This document shows, one piece after another, positions 26,109-33,298 of a DNA stretch of 64,000 nucleotides. The notes under the pieces were generated by a model. The model searched no databases and was not told where the DNA came from. It was given only the letters and a program-made list of their open reading frames with translations. The translations under genes and the position numbers were made by a program. Source of the stretch: Lachnospiraceae bacterium C6A11 (lineage in GTDB: Bacteria; Bacillota; Clostridia; Lachnospirales; Lachnospiraceae); assembly GCA_000702245.1 (NCBI GenBank), contig JNKY01000014.1, positions 124,001-188,000 of the forward strand. The letters are read 5' to 3'. Position 1 is the stretch's first letter; each line of letters begins with the position of its first letter.

Positions 26109-26891
26109 TTAAAAAACAACAACGATATCCGAGATAGCAACCAAGGTAGCCTCTCCACTAATTTTTATTCTCCCATGATCAAGCAGTTCACAATATAGAT
26201 GCCCACCTCTTTTCGATGCCTGATACGCATGAATCTCTGTTTTCCCTAATTCTTTTGACCAATAATCAGCTATCTGGCAGTGCGCAGAACCGCACACTGG
26301 ATCTTCCGGAACCAGGAGTTTTGGAAAGAAACTCCTTGATACGCAGTCTGTATCTTTTCCTTTTGCAGTAACATTCTGTCCACGCCCAGGCAGCCTGGCA
26401 AGTTTACTCTGATCCGGCTTCATGTTCCGGATCTGCTCCTCAGATTCAAAAATACATACAAGATCGGGACCCAGTATTGCCTTAACGGGCCTCACACCAA
26501 AAGCACTTTCCATTTCATCTGTCACCGGTATTTCCTGCTGTTCATATGTAGGAAAATCCATCTCATAAAGCTTGTTTTTTCTTACTATCGTCAGTTTTCC
26601 ACTGAGAGTGTTAAATTCTATTACATCCTTATTCTGCTCAAAATAATTGAATATCACAAAAGAAGATGCCAGAGTAGCATGACCGCATAGTTCAACTTCT
26701 GATCCCGGAGTAAACCATCTGAGGTGATAGCCCTGTTCCTCCTTGACAATAAACGCTGTCTCGCTCAGATTATTCTCCATAGCCAGTTTCATCATGAAGT
26801 CTTCCTCCGGCCATTTATCCATTACACAAACAGCCGCCGGATTTCCGGAAAAGGGCTTGTCTGTAAAAGCATCAACAATATATTGCTTCAT
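26109..26891 (-). CDS. PhzF family isomerase/epimerase-like protein
   Basis: About 260 residues with the PhzF pattern: VDAFTDKPFSGNPAAVCVM at the N-terminus, the SETAF segment whose Glu is the family's catalytic residue, WFTPGSEVELCGHATLAS, and EDPVCGSAHCQIADYW. The C-terminus AYQASKRGGHLYCEL is complete. PhzF proteins catalyse isomerisations of small acids. No phenazine genes are nearby, so the substrate is unknown. I chose ATG 26891, with AAGGAG ahead. The longer frame to 26933 lacks a ribosome site. Confidence 0.88.
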   Translation of the reverse strand: MKQYIVDAFTDKPFSGNPAAVCVMDKWPEEDFMMKLAMENNLSETAFIVKEEQGYHLRWFTPGSEVELCGHATLASSFVIFNYFEQNKDVIEFNTLSGKLTIVRKNKLYEMDFPTYEQQEIPVTDEMESAFGVRPVKAILGPDLVCIFESEEQIRNMKPDQSKLARLPGRGQNVTAKGKDTDCVSRSFFPKLLVPEDPVCGSAHCQIADYWSKELGKTEIHAYQASKRGGHLYCELLDHGRIKISGEATLVAISDIVVVF

Positions 26892-26973
26892 TGCTTGTCT
26901 CCTTGTTCGATAATACTGGTAGTTAGTTTCCAAACCACCCTAATATTTAGGGTGGAACTACCTTCCAAATATA

Positions 26974-27090
26974 ACATATTCTTCCGGTATAACGCTCCAC
27001 CGTTCATCTCGACAAACTGCGATTTGTCATCCCACATTGTATTCCGATCTAAAAGGCTATGCCCATCCCGACAAATTTGAAGTTATTGTC
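26974..27090. repeat. Dispersed intergenic repeat, tandem copies B1 and B2
   Basis: B1 (26977-27030) reads TTCCGGTATAACGCTCCACC, then GTTCATCTCGACAAA and the small hairpin ACAAA-CTGCGA-TTTGT. B2 (27039-27090) repeats ATTCCG, then CCCATCCCGACAAA. B2 overlaps the stop codon of the Nudix gene downstream. Confidence 0.5.
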
Positions 27091-27571
27091 CGATTATAGT
27101 TTTAACAAGCTGCCACCCAATGCTTCCTTCTCTTAATAAGGACAATGCTTTCTCAAACTTTATCCACTCCGCAGAGTCAACCTCACGGGACAGTCTGAAC
27201 TCCTTTTTCTTCACGATTGCCTTATATCCGAGCATTAACATTTCTCTTTTCTCATAGGGATAACTGCGGACAAACTCCAATTTTTCAACATCTTGACCAA
27301 TTTCCTCTTTAACCTCGCGAACCACTGTATCTTCGGCAGACTCACCAAGCTTCATTATTCCTGCAACGCACACATACTTTGTTTCAGAAACATAATTTTG
27401 TCGCAGTAAAGCCACTTCTCCGTATTCATTCACAACAGCGGCAATAATACTTGTTGTGAACATATCCCATAACGGTACACTGCAATTCTCGCAATAGGGT
27501 ATGATTCCTTCATCGCCGATTTCTTTTCCTATAAGTTTTGTCCCGCAATGCGGACAAAATGAAAAATGCAT
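27083..27571 (-). CDS. Nudix hydrolase with an N-terminal zinc ribbon
   Basis: A 162-aa protein. A CPHCG...YCENC zinc ribbon opens the protein as in NADH pyrophosphatases. The Nudix box GIMKLGESAEDTVVREVKEEIG is complete (Gx5Ex7REUxEExG). It should hydrolyse a nucleoside diphosphate derivative, possibly NAD(H) or a deaminated form. I chose ATG 27571 after GGAGGG. A further 11 in-frame codons upstream overlap that site. The last codons lie within repeat copy B2. Confidence 0.88.
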   Translation of the reverse strand: MHFSFCPHCGTKLIGKEIGDEGIIPYCENCSVPLWDMFTTSIIAAVVNEYGEVALLRQNYVSETKYVCVAGIMKLGESAEDTVVREVKEEIGQDVEKLEFVRSYPYEKREMLMLGYKAIVKKKEFRLSREVDSAEWIKFEKALSLLREGSIGWQLVKTIIGQ

Positions 27572-27596
27572 ATTTTGTTCCCTCCTCAAATCCCGG

Positions 27597-27660
27597 TTTG
27601 TCATCGTCTATAAAACTGAAATATATTCCGGTTATCACGTCCAGATATCATTGGCCGTGT
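27597..27660. repeat. Dispersed intergenic repeat, copy D
   Basis: Its first 22 nt equal 26083-26104, followed by AATATATTCCGGTTATCACG. It sits directly upstream of the Nudix ribosome binding site. Confidence 0.5.
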
Positions 27661-27719
27661 ATCATAATTATATCATCGTTGTTCAAGAGTTCTTATTATT
27701 TCCAAACTCTGCTTTATTC

Positions 27720-28148
27720 TTATCGATATTTCTCAAGCTTGTCCGCATACTTTTGGAGCCAGTAGCCATTATATACCGGTTTATATTTACTCCACATGGG
27801 CTCAGTCTGTGTAAATTTCTTCACCAAAAGCCACAGTTCATAGGCCGCACCTTCGCGGTCGGAATAGATCTTTGTTGCTTCATCTGTCATGAATAACGTA
27901 ATGAACAGCGCCCTCTTTTTCTTAAGGTAAAGTGCTGATCCCACAACGGCTCCCCAAAGAACAAGCCCCATCATTATGAAGAAACCCGATACAACGATCA
28001 CACTTGCAACATTATCATCCGGGTCCCGGAGTAAATTGATCATCATCTTGCAACCCATGAACACGAAAAAAGCACCAACCAGTGTCCCCATGACCTGGAA
28101 GATCGTCCATCCTCTTTTCTTGTTTGATATGCGCACAAAATGTGTCAT
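27720..28148 (-). CDS. Two-helix membrane protein of unknown function
   Basis: 142 residues. Hydrophobic helices lie around 15-38 and 48-72, followed by a basic KKKR and a soluble domain rich in Tyr, Trp and Lys (WSKYKPVYNGYWLQKYADKLEKY). No family motif was recognised. It follows the probably frameshifted gene at 28162-28471 by 13 bp and likely shares its transcript. ATG 28148 has only a weak AGG site. Confidence 0.65.
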   Translation of the reverse strand: MTHFVRISNKKRGWTIFQVMGTLVGAFFVFMGCKMMINLLRDPDDNVASVIVVSGFFIMMGLVLWGAVVGSALYLKKKRALFITLFMTDEATKIYSDREGAAYELWLLVKKFTQTEPMWSKYKPVYNGYWLQKYADKLEKYR

Positions 28149-28161
28149 CTGATATACCTAC

Positions 28162-28471
28162 TCAATATCCCCGATTATTATATAGATCCACTATCTCATT
28201 AAGTTCATCAAACCTGGCCATATATTCATCATTCTTATTCTTCAATAAAGTACATATAAATACCCATCGAGTATTCCTTGGCAGCATACACCTTTTTCTG
28301 ACCATCTATTTCAACTTCATATTTGAATGCCTGAAACTTCTGATGATATCTGGGTTCTTCTACAAGTACCGTCTCTTCAAGAAATATCGTTGGATAATTC
28401 TCAATATAGACGCCGAAAACTTTCGCCTCCGAAGGATCGCCGCCACACCACACCATTTTCCATTTTTTCAT
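28162..28471 (-). pseudogene. Small hypothetical gene, probably frameshifted
   Basis: From ATG 28471 a 78-codon frame (MKKWKMVWCGGDPSEAKVFG...) ends at a TAA at 28235-28237. In the +1 frame the sequence stays coding-like across that stop and reads LLKNKNDEYMARFDELNEIVDLYNNRGY to a TGA at 28162-28164. One single-base change near 28240-28250 would join them into a protein of about 104 residues. If there is no frameshift, the real gene is just 28235-28471. The family is unknown. Confidence 0.5.
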
Positions 28472-28539
28472 TTTCGCGCTCTCTTTTAATCAGGTGCCTG
28501 ACATCAATGTGTCTCTATTAGCCTACAAAGATTTACTGT

Positions 28540-28593
28540 AATATATTCCGGTAGAACACGCCAACTTCAGCCCGACAAAGTCGAAGTTACCGA
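28540..28593. repeat. Dispersed intergenic repeat, copy C
   Basis: AATATATTCCGGTAGAACAC, then CCAACTTCAGCCCGACAAAG and TCGAAGTTACC. It begins immediately after the stop of the second Nudix gene (its TAA is part of the repeat on the minus strand). Confidence 0.5.
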
Positions 28594-29084
28594 TAAAATT
28601 CCAATAGTTTTTCATCAATTATCGCGATTGGTTCAACGTCCTTCACCTGACTATACAATGCAAGTCGAGTAATCTCCTCTTTATCGTTAATTCTTCTGAA
28701 AAGATCATCAAGGCTAATGTCTGGCAATGTGACGCCATATAATCCCCCTAATTCTTCCCTTTCTTTCCCAGAAAAAAAGTCCGGCTTCAGTAAAAGTCTC
28801 ATCGCTCCAAGATAAGTTATATTTGTTGATGTAAATCCCAATTCCTCATAACACTCTCTGATAATACATTCTCGGGCTGTCTCTCCTTTTTCTTTGCATC
28901 CTCCAAATATTTCATACCTGTTTCGCCAATTATTCCAGCCCATTATATAATCATTACCGATCTTAACAACCGCAAGACAATGTGTCAGTAACGGACTTTC
29001 ATTCAGGCGAAATTCATCTATACTATCTACAGATAGTAAAATGTTCCCCTCATGATCTTTACAAATATACTCTTTGTCCTTCAT
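28587..29084 (-). CDS. Nudix hydrolase
   Basis: About 165 residues with a full Nudix box, GCKEKGETARECIIRECYEELG (Gx5Ex7REUxEExG), around residues 70-91. The N-terminal part is a short beta domain and there is no zinc ribbon. Members cleave nucleoside diphosphates linked to varied groups. The substrate is unknown. I chose ATG 29084, 8 nt after GAGGAG. The ATG at 29093 is only 3 nt from that site. Confidence 0.87.
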   Translation of the reverse strand: MKDKEYICKDHEGNILLSVDSIDEFRLNESPLLTHCLAVVKIGNDYIMGWNNWRNRYEIFGGCKEKGETARECIIRECYEELGFTSTNITYLGAMRLLLKPDFFSGKEREELGGLYGVTLPDISLDDLFRRINDKEEITRLALYSQVKDVEPIAIIDEKLLEFYR

Positions 29085-29096
29085 AACATCCACTCC

Positions 29097-29120
29097 TCAA
29101 CAAACTGCGATTTGCTTAAC
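29097..29120. repeat. Dispersed repeat, partial copy E
   Basis: TCAACAAACTGCGATTTGCT matches the ACAAACTGCGATTTG core of copy B1. It lies between the second Nudix gene and the tRNA-like locus. Confidence 0.4.
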
Positions 29121-29160
29121 CATTTATGCTGGAAGATAATCGTTCCAATAATTACCAAAT

Positions 29161-29253
29161 GGAGCATACGGGATTCGAACCCGTGACTTCAAGGATATCC
29201 GAAGGATTTTTTACTCTGCCAGTGTTGCACGCTCCCAGCTGCGCCAATGCCCC
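29161..29253 (-). pseudogene. tRNA-Ala(GGC)-like gene with an insertion in the anticodon arm
   Basis: On the minus strand the acceptor 5' arm GGGGCAT pairs with ATGCTCC (one G-U). D-arm GCGC-AGCTGGGA-GCGT and T-arm ACGGG-TTCGAAT-CCCGT are intact. GCAACACTGGCAG gives anticodon GGC (Ala). The 3' side of the anticodon stem is missing. Instead about 20 nt, including the small hairpin ATCC-TTC-GGAT, precede TTGAAGTC. Total length is 93 nt. A class II (long variable arm) fold does not restore an anticodon stem. It is most likely a disrupted tRNA gene. Confidence 0.6.
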
Positions 29254-29267
29254 TCTAATGTTTTATT

Positions 29268-29864
29268 TTACTGTTCTAAAGCCATTTCCTCATTAAGAAT
29301 ATCTTCGGTTGCTGCCATAGCTCGAAGCGTCAATTCTAGTAATTTATCAAGCTCCCAGCCAAGCTGTTCAGCACCTCTCTCTATTACTTCTCTGGAACAA
29401 CCGGCCGCAAAGCCTTTACTCTTATATTTCTTCTTAAGGGATTTCAGTTCCATATCCTTAGTACTCTTGGAAGGTCTCATAATAGCAGCTGCACCGATAA
29501 GACCAGTTAGTTCATCTGCAGCAAATAAAACCTTTTCCATTTCTCTAGTTGGCTCTACATCAATAGTCACACCATTACCAACTGTTATTCCATATCCATG
29601 TGAACATACAGCATGAATTATATCATCACTAACGCCACCTTCTCTCAGAAGCTCTGGCGCTTTTAAACAATGTTCATCTGGGTATAATTCAAAATCTATA
29701 TCATGAAGAAGTCCAACAATTCCCCAATATTCTGCTTCTTCACCATATCCCAGTTCCTCTGCATACCATTTCATCACAGCTTCAACAGTTAACGCATGCT
29801 GAATATGAAAGGATTCCTTATTATATTTCTTTAAAAGTGAAAAAGCTTCTTCCCTTGATATCAT
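29268..29864 (-). CDS. HD-domain hydrolase
   Basis: 198 residues with the HD metal site: FHIQHALTVEAVMKWYAEELG supplies the first His, LLHDIDFELYPDEHCLKAPEL carries the HD pair, AVCSHGYG the third His and FAADELTGLI the last Asp. Proteins of this kind are cytoplasmic phosphohydrolases, often on nucleotides. The substrate is unknown. It is 5 bp downstream of the small Cys-rich gene at 29870 and is probably cotranscribed with it. Confidence 0.87.
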   Translation of the reverse strand: MISREEAFSLLKKYNKESFHIQHALTVEAVMKWYAEELGYGEEAEYWGIVGLLHDIDFELYPDEHCLKAPELLREGGVSDDIIHAVCSHGYGITVGNGVTIDVEPTREMEKVLFAADELTGLIGAAAIMRPSKSTKDMELKSLKKKYKSKGFAAGCSREVIERGAEQLGWELDKLLELTLRAMAATEDILNEEMALEQ

Positions 29865-29869
29865 TTACC

Positions 29870-30094
29870 TTATCCCTTTACCCTTCCTGCAATATACTCT
29901 GCATTTATTTCTCTGAGTTCCTTTTCTCCGTCAATATATGGCTGATAGATTGTTTCTGTTCTTCCACCGCCTATATTATCACATCCATTACAAAACTGAC
30001 ATTCCTGCCCGCACACCTCTAAAGATTTATTGACTATCCGAATTCTTTCTTCTCTGGTTGTATCTTTTATCAGAATTGATTTTATACCTTCCAT
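29870..30094 (-). CDS. Small Cys-rich protein, paralogue of the next gene
   Basis: 74 residues: MEGIKSILIKDTTREER..., a cysteine group CGQECQFCNGC, then YQPYIDGEKELREINAEY. It shares the order IKD-T-x-EER, Cys cluster, and Y-x-x-YIDG-x-x-x-x-x-x-I with the product of the neighbouring gene, so the two are tandem duplicates. Four Cys could bind a metal or an iron-sulfur cluster, but this is inference. I chose ATG 30094, with GGAAGGTGG upstream. GTG 30106 overlaps that site. Confidence 0.6.
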   Translation of the reverse strand: MEGIKSILIKDTTREERIRIVNKSLEVCGQECQFCNGCDNIGGGRTETIYQPYIDGEKELREINAEYIAGRVKG

Positions 30095-30121
30095 AATCAC
30101 TACCACCTTCCTTTGTTCGAA

Positions 30122-30313
30122 CTACCGATAATCATTTGTTATATCCTGAAAATCTCGAACTCCATCTATATAATCCTTATATACTAGAAACGGATCTTGA
30201 TTTTTATACATTGCACATATTCCACAGCTGTCACAGTCACTTATACATTTAAATCTATCTTTTATATAGGATTCTCTTTCTTCTTTAGTAGAATCTTTAA
30301 TATCAGGAATCAT
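30122..30313 (-). CDS. Small Cys-rich protein, paralogue of the previous gene
   Basis: 63 residues from ATG 30313 (MIPDIKDSTKEERESY), with AGAGGA in the leader. A longer start at 30331 has no ribosome site and lies only a few bases after a TATAAT. The cysteine group CISDCDSCGIC is followed by VYKDYIDGVRDFQDI, matching its downstream paralogue. There is no signal peptide. I do not recognise the family. It may be a small metal-binding partner of the adjacent HD hydrolase. Confidence 0.55.
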   Translation of the reverse strand: MIPDIKDSTKEERESYIKDRFKCISDCDSCGICAMYKNQDPFLVYKDYIDGVRDFQDITNDYR

Positions 30314-30358
30314 AGTTTTATCCTCTGCCATAAAATTATATTGCGATTTAATGCATTT

Positions 30359-30742
30359 CTATTTTTCTGCTATAGCATATTCCCCGTTCTTAAAATTCGC
30401 AGAATCCCCCGTCATCTTGAACCCTACTTTTTTCATCTCCTGTAACAAGGTATGCATGTAGAATCCATGTGTGACGACAGCTATATCCATATCGTCATTT
30501 CTGATCAATTCTACAAACTCTTTTGCCCGTTTTCTCGTTTGCCTTCTCACCTGAGGCTGCCTTCTGCAATTAATAAACCACTGCAAACGTCCTGTCAGAT
30601 TCCAAAACCATAGTGGCATGTTCGTTTTAGTATCAAAGCTCGATTTGAGCGGGACTTCATTTATAAGCGGAGATTCAAGATGTTCTCCACTCGGAAACAA
30701 TTTTAAATCCACTTCCGCATGTCTAATAATGACTACCCTCAA
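30359..30742 (-). CDS. Histidine phosphatase-like protein, probably internally deleted
   Basis: 127 residues: VVIIRHAEVD provides the catalytic RH near the N-terminus, and AVVTHGFYMHTLL the second His of the phosphoglycerate mutase superfamily. Family proteins with this C-terminal half (PLWFWNLTGRLQWF) are roughly 50-60 residues longer. Here the region between RHAEVD and LKLFPSGEH is absent, so a segment carrying the usual S-R-R-x-D type helix seems deleted in frame. The product may be inactive. It starts 12 bp after the ferredoxin gene. Confidence 0.65.
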   Translation of the reverse strand: MRVVIIRHAEVDLKLFPSGEHLESPLINEVPLKSSFDTKTNMPLWFWNLTGRLQWFINCRRQPQVRRQTRKRAKEFVELIRNDDMDIAVVTHGFYMHTLLQEMKKVGFKMTGDSANFKNGEYAIAEK

Positions 30743-30754
30743 TAGGTTTTCTCC

Positions 30755-31516
30755 CTATATATACTTCTCAATTCCACACTGCTCTACAACCTTTTTCCCA
30801 AGAAGAGTAAGCGCCTGCCTAGGACATTTATTGATACAACGATAGCACATGGTACACCGATCACCTGAAACTGCTTTATGCTCCTTAATTGTAATGTTTT
30901 TCATCGGGCACAGCTTTTTACATAGTCCGCATCCGATACATTTATCAGTATCAACCTTAAGCTTTGAGGAATATCTCCCTGTCTTATGGCCAAAGTATGC
31001 TCTCTGTCCAAAGAAACCGGCCAACCTGTACAAAGCACCTATACCTTCCTGTGTTGGATCACCGGCTTTTAACCGCTTTACAGATTCTTTTATCTTCTGT
31101 TCCGCCTGTTTTACAAGTTTTCTATTCTTTTCAAGTGGACGTTTTAATGCCTTCTCATCTGCTATACTGTCCGGCATCTTAAGATGGAGTCCGCCTATTA
31201 CTTCAGCGCCATAGCATTGTAAAAGACGTCCGAGCATCCCTGAGCCATCACCGCTGAAAAGCCCCATCGTTGCGATTATGAAAACCTTCTTGTTCTTCCA
31301 CAATTCACTATGATCTGAAATATAATCCCGCATGATTTTCGGAACTGTACTAAACTGAACCGGATATGCAAATACGATAAGATCCGCATCTGCTACTGCA
31401 GCTAATGCTTCTGTATCCTCTATAGAATATGCACCGGATTCTTTGTCATACTCTTTACAGAATAACTCCGCTGCATATTTGGAATTACCCGTCCCACTAA
31501 AATATATACCAACCAT
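30755..31516 (-). CDS. EFR1-type ferredoxin (flavodoxin-like plus two 4Fe-4S clusters)
   Basis: 253 residues. The N-terminus VGIYFSGTGNSKYAAEL is a flavodoxin FMN-phosphate loop, and ADLIVFAYPVQFSTVPKIMRDYI follows. The C-terminus carries CIGCGLCKKLCP and CTMCYRCINKCP, two complete 4Fe-4S motifs. It moves electrons between unknown partners in the cytoplasm and is common in anaerobic Firmicutes. No obvious redox enzyme is adjacent. The start lies just inside 31516. Confidence 0.9.
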   Translation of the reverse strand: MVGIYFSGTGNSKYAAELFCKEYDKESGAYSIEDTEALAAVADADLIVFAYPVQFSTVPKIMRDYISDHSELWKNKKVFIIATMGLFSGDGSGMLGRLLQCYGAEVIGGLHLKMPDSIADEKALKRPLEKNRKLVKQAEQKIKESVKRLKAGDPTQEGIGALYRLAGFFGQRAYFGHKTGRYSSKLKVDTDKCIGCGLCKKLCPMKNITIKEHKAVSGDRCTMCYRCINKCPRQALTLLGKKVVEQCGIEKYI

Positions 31517-31600
31517 TATTCACACACTCTCTTTTAAATCGTTATTCTGAAATATAATTATGTATCAATTTTATCATAATTCTTGACGAAATCAATGGGA

Positions 31601-31826
31601 TTAGGTATAGTCAAAATTTGTTCTATCAGCCGCCTGATCAAGCTCAGCCACACCACTACTGTCCTTCAAAACTTCCACACCATTAATACTTGAACCAATT
31701 GATTCACTTACCGATTCAACTCCACTACCTGTTGCAGTCCACTTTTATCCACCTGAAAATTTTGAAGTCTTCATCATATCAATCCTCATATTCATCCACA
31801 TCCATCAAATTCGTCCCGCTATACAT
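31601..31826 (-). pseudogene. Decayed small gene
   Basis: A strong ribosome site (AAGGAAGGAG) precedes ATG 31826, but the frame stops after 15 codons (MYSGTNLMDVDEYED). Other frames continue: MMKTSKFSGG, a stop, then WTATGSGVESVSESIGSSINGV through RTNFDYT to TAA at 31601-31603. The pieces read like one small protein broken by frameshift and stop. I recognise no family. It occupies most of the 495-bp gap 31517-32011, together with a hairpin and an inverted repeat. Confidence 0.4.
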
Positions 31827-31859
31827 TTGAATCTCCTTCCTTTTTTTGTATATTTAAAT

Positions 31860-31895
31860 GAAAAAGGCAGAAGCAACTCTGCCTCTACCTTTTGA
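31860..31895. terminator. Terminator-like hairpin, copy 1 of a family
   Basis: AGGCAGA and TCTGCCT pair around AGCAAC, with A5 before and, on the minus strand, T5 after. It resembles the elements at 41978 and 43489 in both arms and flanks. No minus-strand gene ends here now, consistent with a lost neighbour. Confidence 0.6.
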
Positions 31896-31964
31896 TTATC
31901 TGTTATATTCCGATATAACTTACAAACTATATTTCAATAATGGTCAATAAAAACAGCCACCTTA

Positions 31965-32000
31965 TTCGTATATTGTATGTAGGAAGTTTTACAATACGAA
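31965..32000 (+). promoter_or_regulatory. Inverted repeat ahead of the lipoprotein gene
   Basis: TTCGTATATTGTA (31965-31977) and TACAATACGAA (31990-32000) are near-complementary (2-nt bulge) and end just before the AAAGGG ribosome site. It could be an operator or a leader hairpin. Confidence 0.35.
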
Positions 32001-32011
32001 AGGGCGAATAA

Positions 32012-33292
32012 ATGAAAAGAAGAGGAATTGTGCTTGGACTGATTTGTGTCCTTCTGATGAGCGGATGTACGAAGAATATGACAGGTAATCCGGTCGGTGG
32101 AAATGTTTCGGATACATCGGAGGTTCCTTCTGCGACAGTGACGGATTTAGGAGTATCAAATAGCATTGAGAAACCCTTGACGGAAACCGAGGAACAAATT
32201 GTGGAAGGTGCCTATGTTAACAGTTTCAGCTGTGGCTATTTAAGTGGAGATCTCGTACCGGACCAGTATACAATGTATCTGGTGACCAATGAAGAAGAAC
32301 TTGCATATGCGGAATGCTATCTCGGAATGCAGATTCCGTTAAATGTGGATGATTTTTCTGGTTTTAATATTGGCCTTGCGGAAGAATTTCAGAAAATGAA
32401 GGAAGCCTATCCGATTTCGGATTACAATTATCTTCTCTATTATAGTGAATACAGTCAGGGCGGACATTACCATCATTCGGATTCCGTGGTGTTTAACGAA
32501 GACAGAATCTATTTTCATTATGATCAGGTGAGATCTCCCGAAGGCGAAGTCGGCACAGATGTGATGGAAGGTGATTTTGACATGGCGGCGGTTCCGAAGG
32601 CGTTTTTTGAAGGAAAGAACTTCAAAAATACGAAAAGATACGGAATTCTGCTTACCGAAGAAGGTACTGCCGACAACGAAGCGGAAGAAGGATGGTGTGC
32701 CAAATTCGAGTACGGCAATCCGGATTTCGTCAATGAAACCTTTGTTTATTTTACCGAAGATGGCTACAAATGTGTCAATGCTCATAATGCATATATTCTG
32801 GGCACATCGAAATGGGAAAGATGGATGGATTATTACGAACTTGTATCCACAAGAGAGGAAGTGCTTGAGGCCGCAAAGAAACACGGATCGAACGGGAACT
32901 TATTCTATCAGGGCGATGATAAAATGTATGAACCCGAAGATTTTTTAGATAAAGTGGATGTTTCGGAAATGCAGGAACCTGCGTCAAACGTATCACAGCA
33001 AGATGCAAATACTCCCGATACATCTACAGATAAAGCTATAAAAGTAGTATGGAGTAACATTTATTATTGGGCTATGGGAAGTGACTATGTATATATAGAT
33101 TCAGATGGATATATTTATGCTGAGCACGAGATGGAGGAACCCTTGTTCAGTCCATTTGGGGCATGTGATGAAACTTATACAGGGAAGAAGTTTACGGAAG
33201 AAGAGCTTAATGCGTTCCTCGAATTAAAATATGATGATGAGGTTGCTCAGAAAGAGGTGCTAAGCAAAAAGGGTATTAAATTCGGAAAATAA
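32012..33292 (+). CDS. Secreted lipoprotein of unknown function
   Basis: 426 residues. The signal peptide MKRRGIVLGLICVLLMSGC ends in a lipobox with Cys19, so it should be lipidated by Lgt and anchored outside the membrane. The rest is acidic and rich in Tyr, Glu and Asp, with Trp-containing stretches (GWCAKFEYGNPDF, KWERWMDYYEL), and a Ser/Thr/Asp linker (about 325-345) before a C-terminal domain. No repeats or catalytic motif were recognised. It is monocistronic and convergent with the gene at 33299. Confidence 0.8.
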   Translation: MKRRGIVLGLICVLLMSGCTKNMTGNPVGGNVSDTSEVPSATVTDLGVSNSIEKPLTETEEQIVEGAYVNSFSCGYLSGDLVPDQYTMYLVTNEEELAYAECYLGMQIPLNVDDFSGFNIGLAEEFQKMKEAYPISDYNYLLYYSEYSQGGHYHHSDSVVFNEDRIYFHYDQVRSPEGEVGTDVMEGDFDMAAVPKAFFEGKNFKNTKRYGILLTEEGTADNEAEEGWCAKFEYGNPDFVNETFVYFTEDGYKCVNAHNAYILGTSKWERWMDYYELVSTREEVLEAAKKHGSNGNLFYQGDDKMYEPEDFLDKVDVSEMQEPASNVSQQDANTPDTSTDKAIKVVWSNIYYWAMGSDYVYIDSDGYIYAEHEMEEPLFSPFGACDETYTGKKFTEEELNAFLELKYDDEVAQKEVLSKKGIKFGK

Positions 33293-33298
33293 CCGATT

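Noticed and set aside
25955-26137. Functional IS110 element
   Set aside because: Only the first 43 residues of the transposase remain.
29161-29253. tRNA-Ser/Leu with a long variable arm
   Set aside because: The extra nucleotides leave the anticodon stem unpaired. A class II fold does not restore it, while the anticodon and flanks read as Ala.
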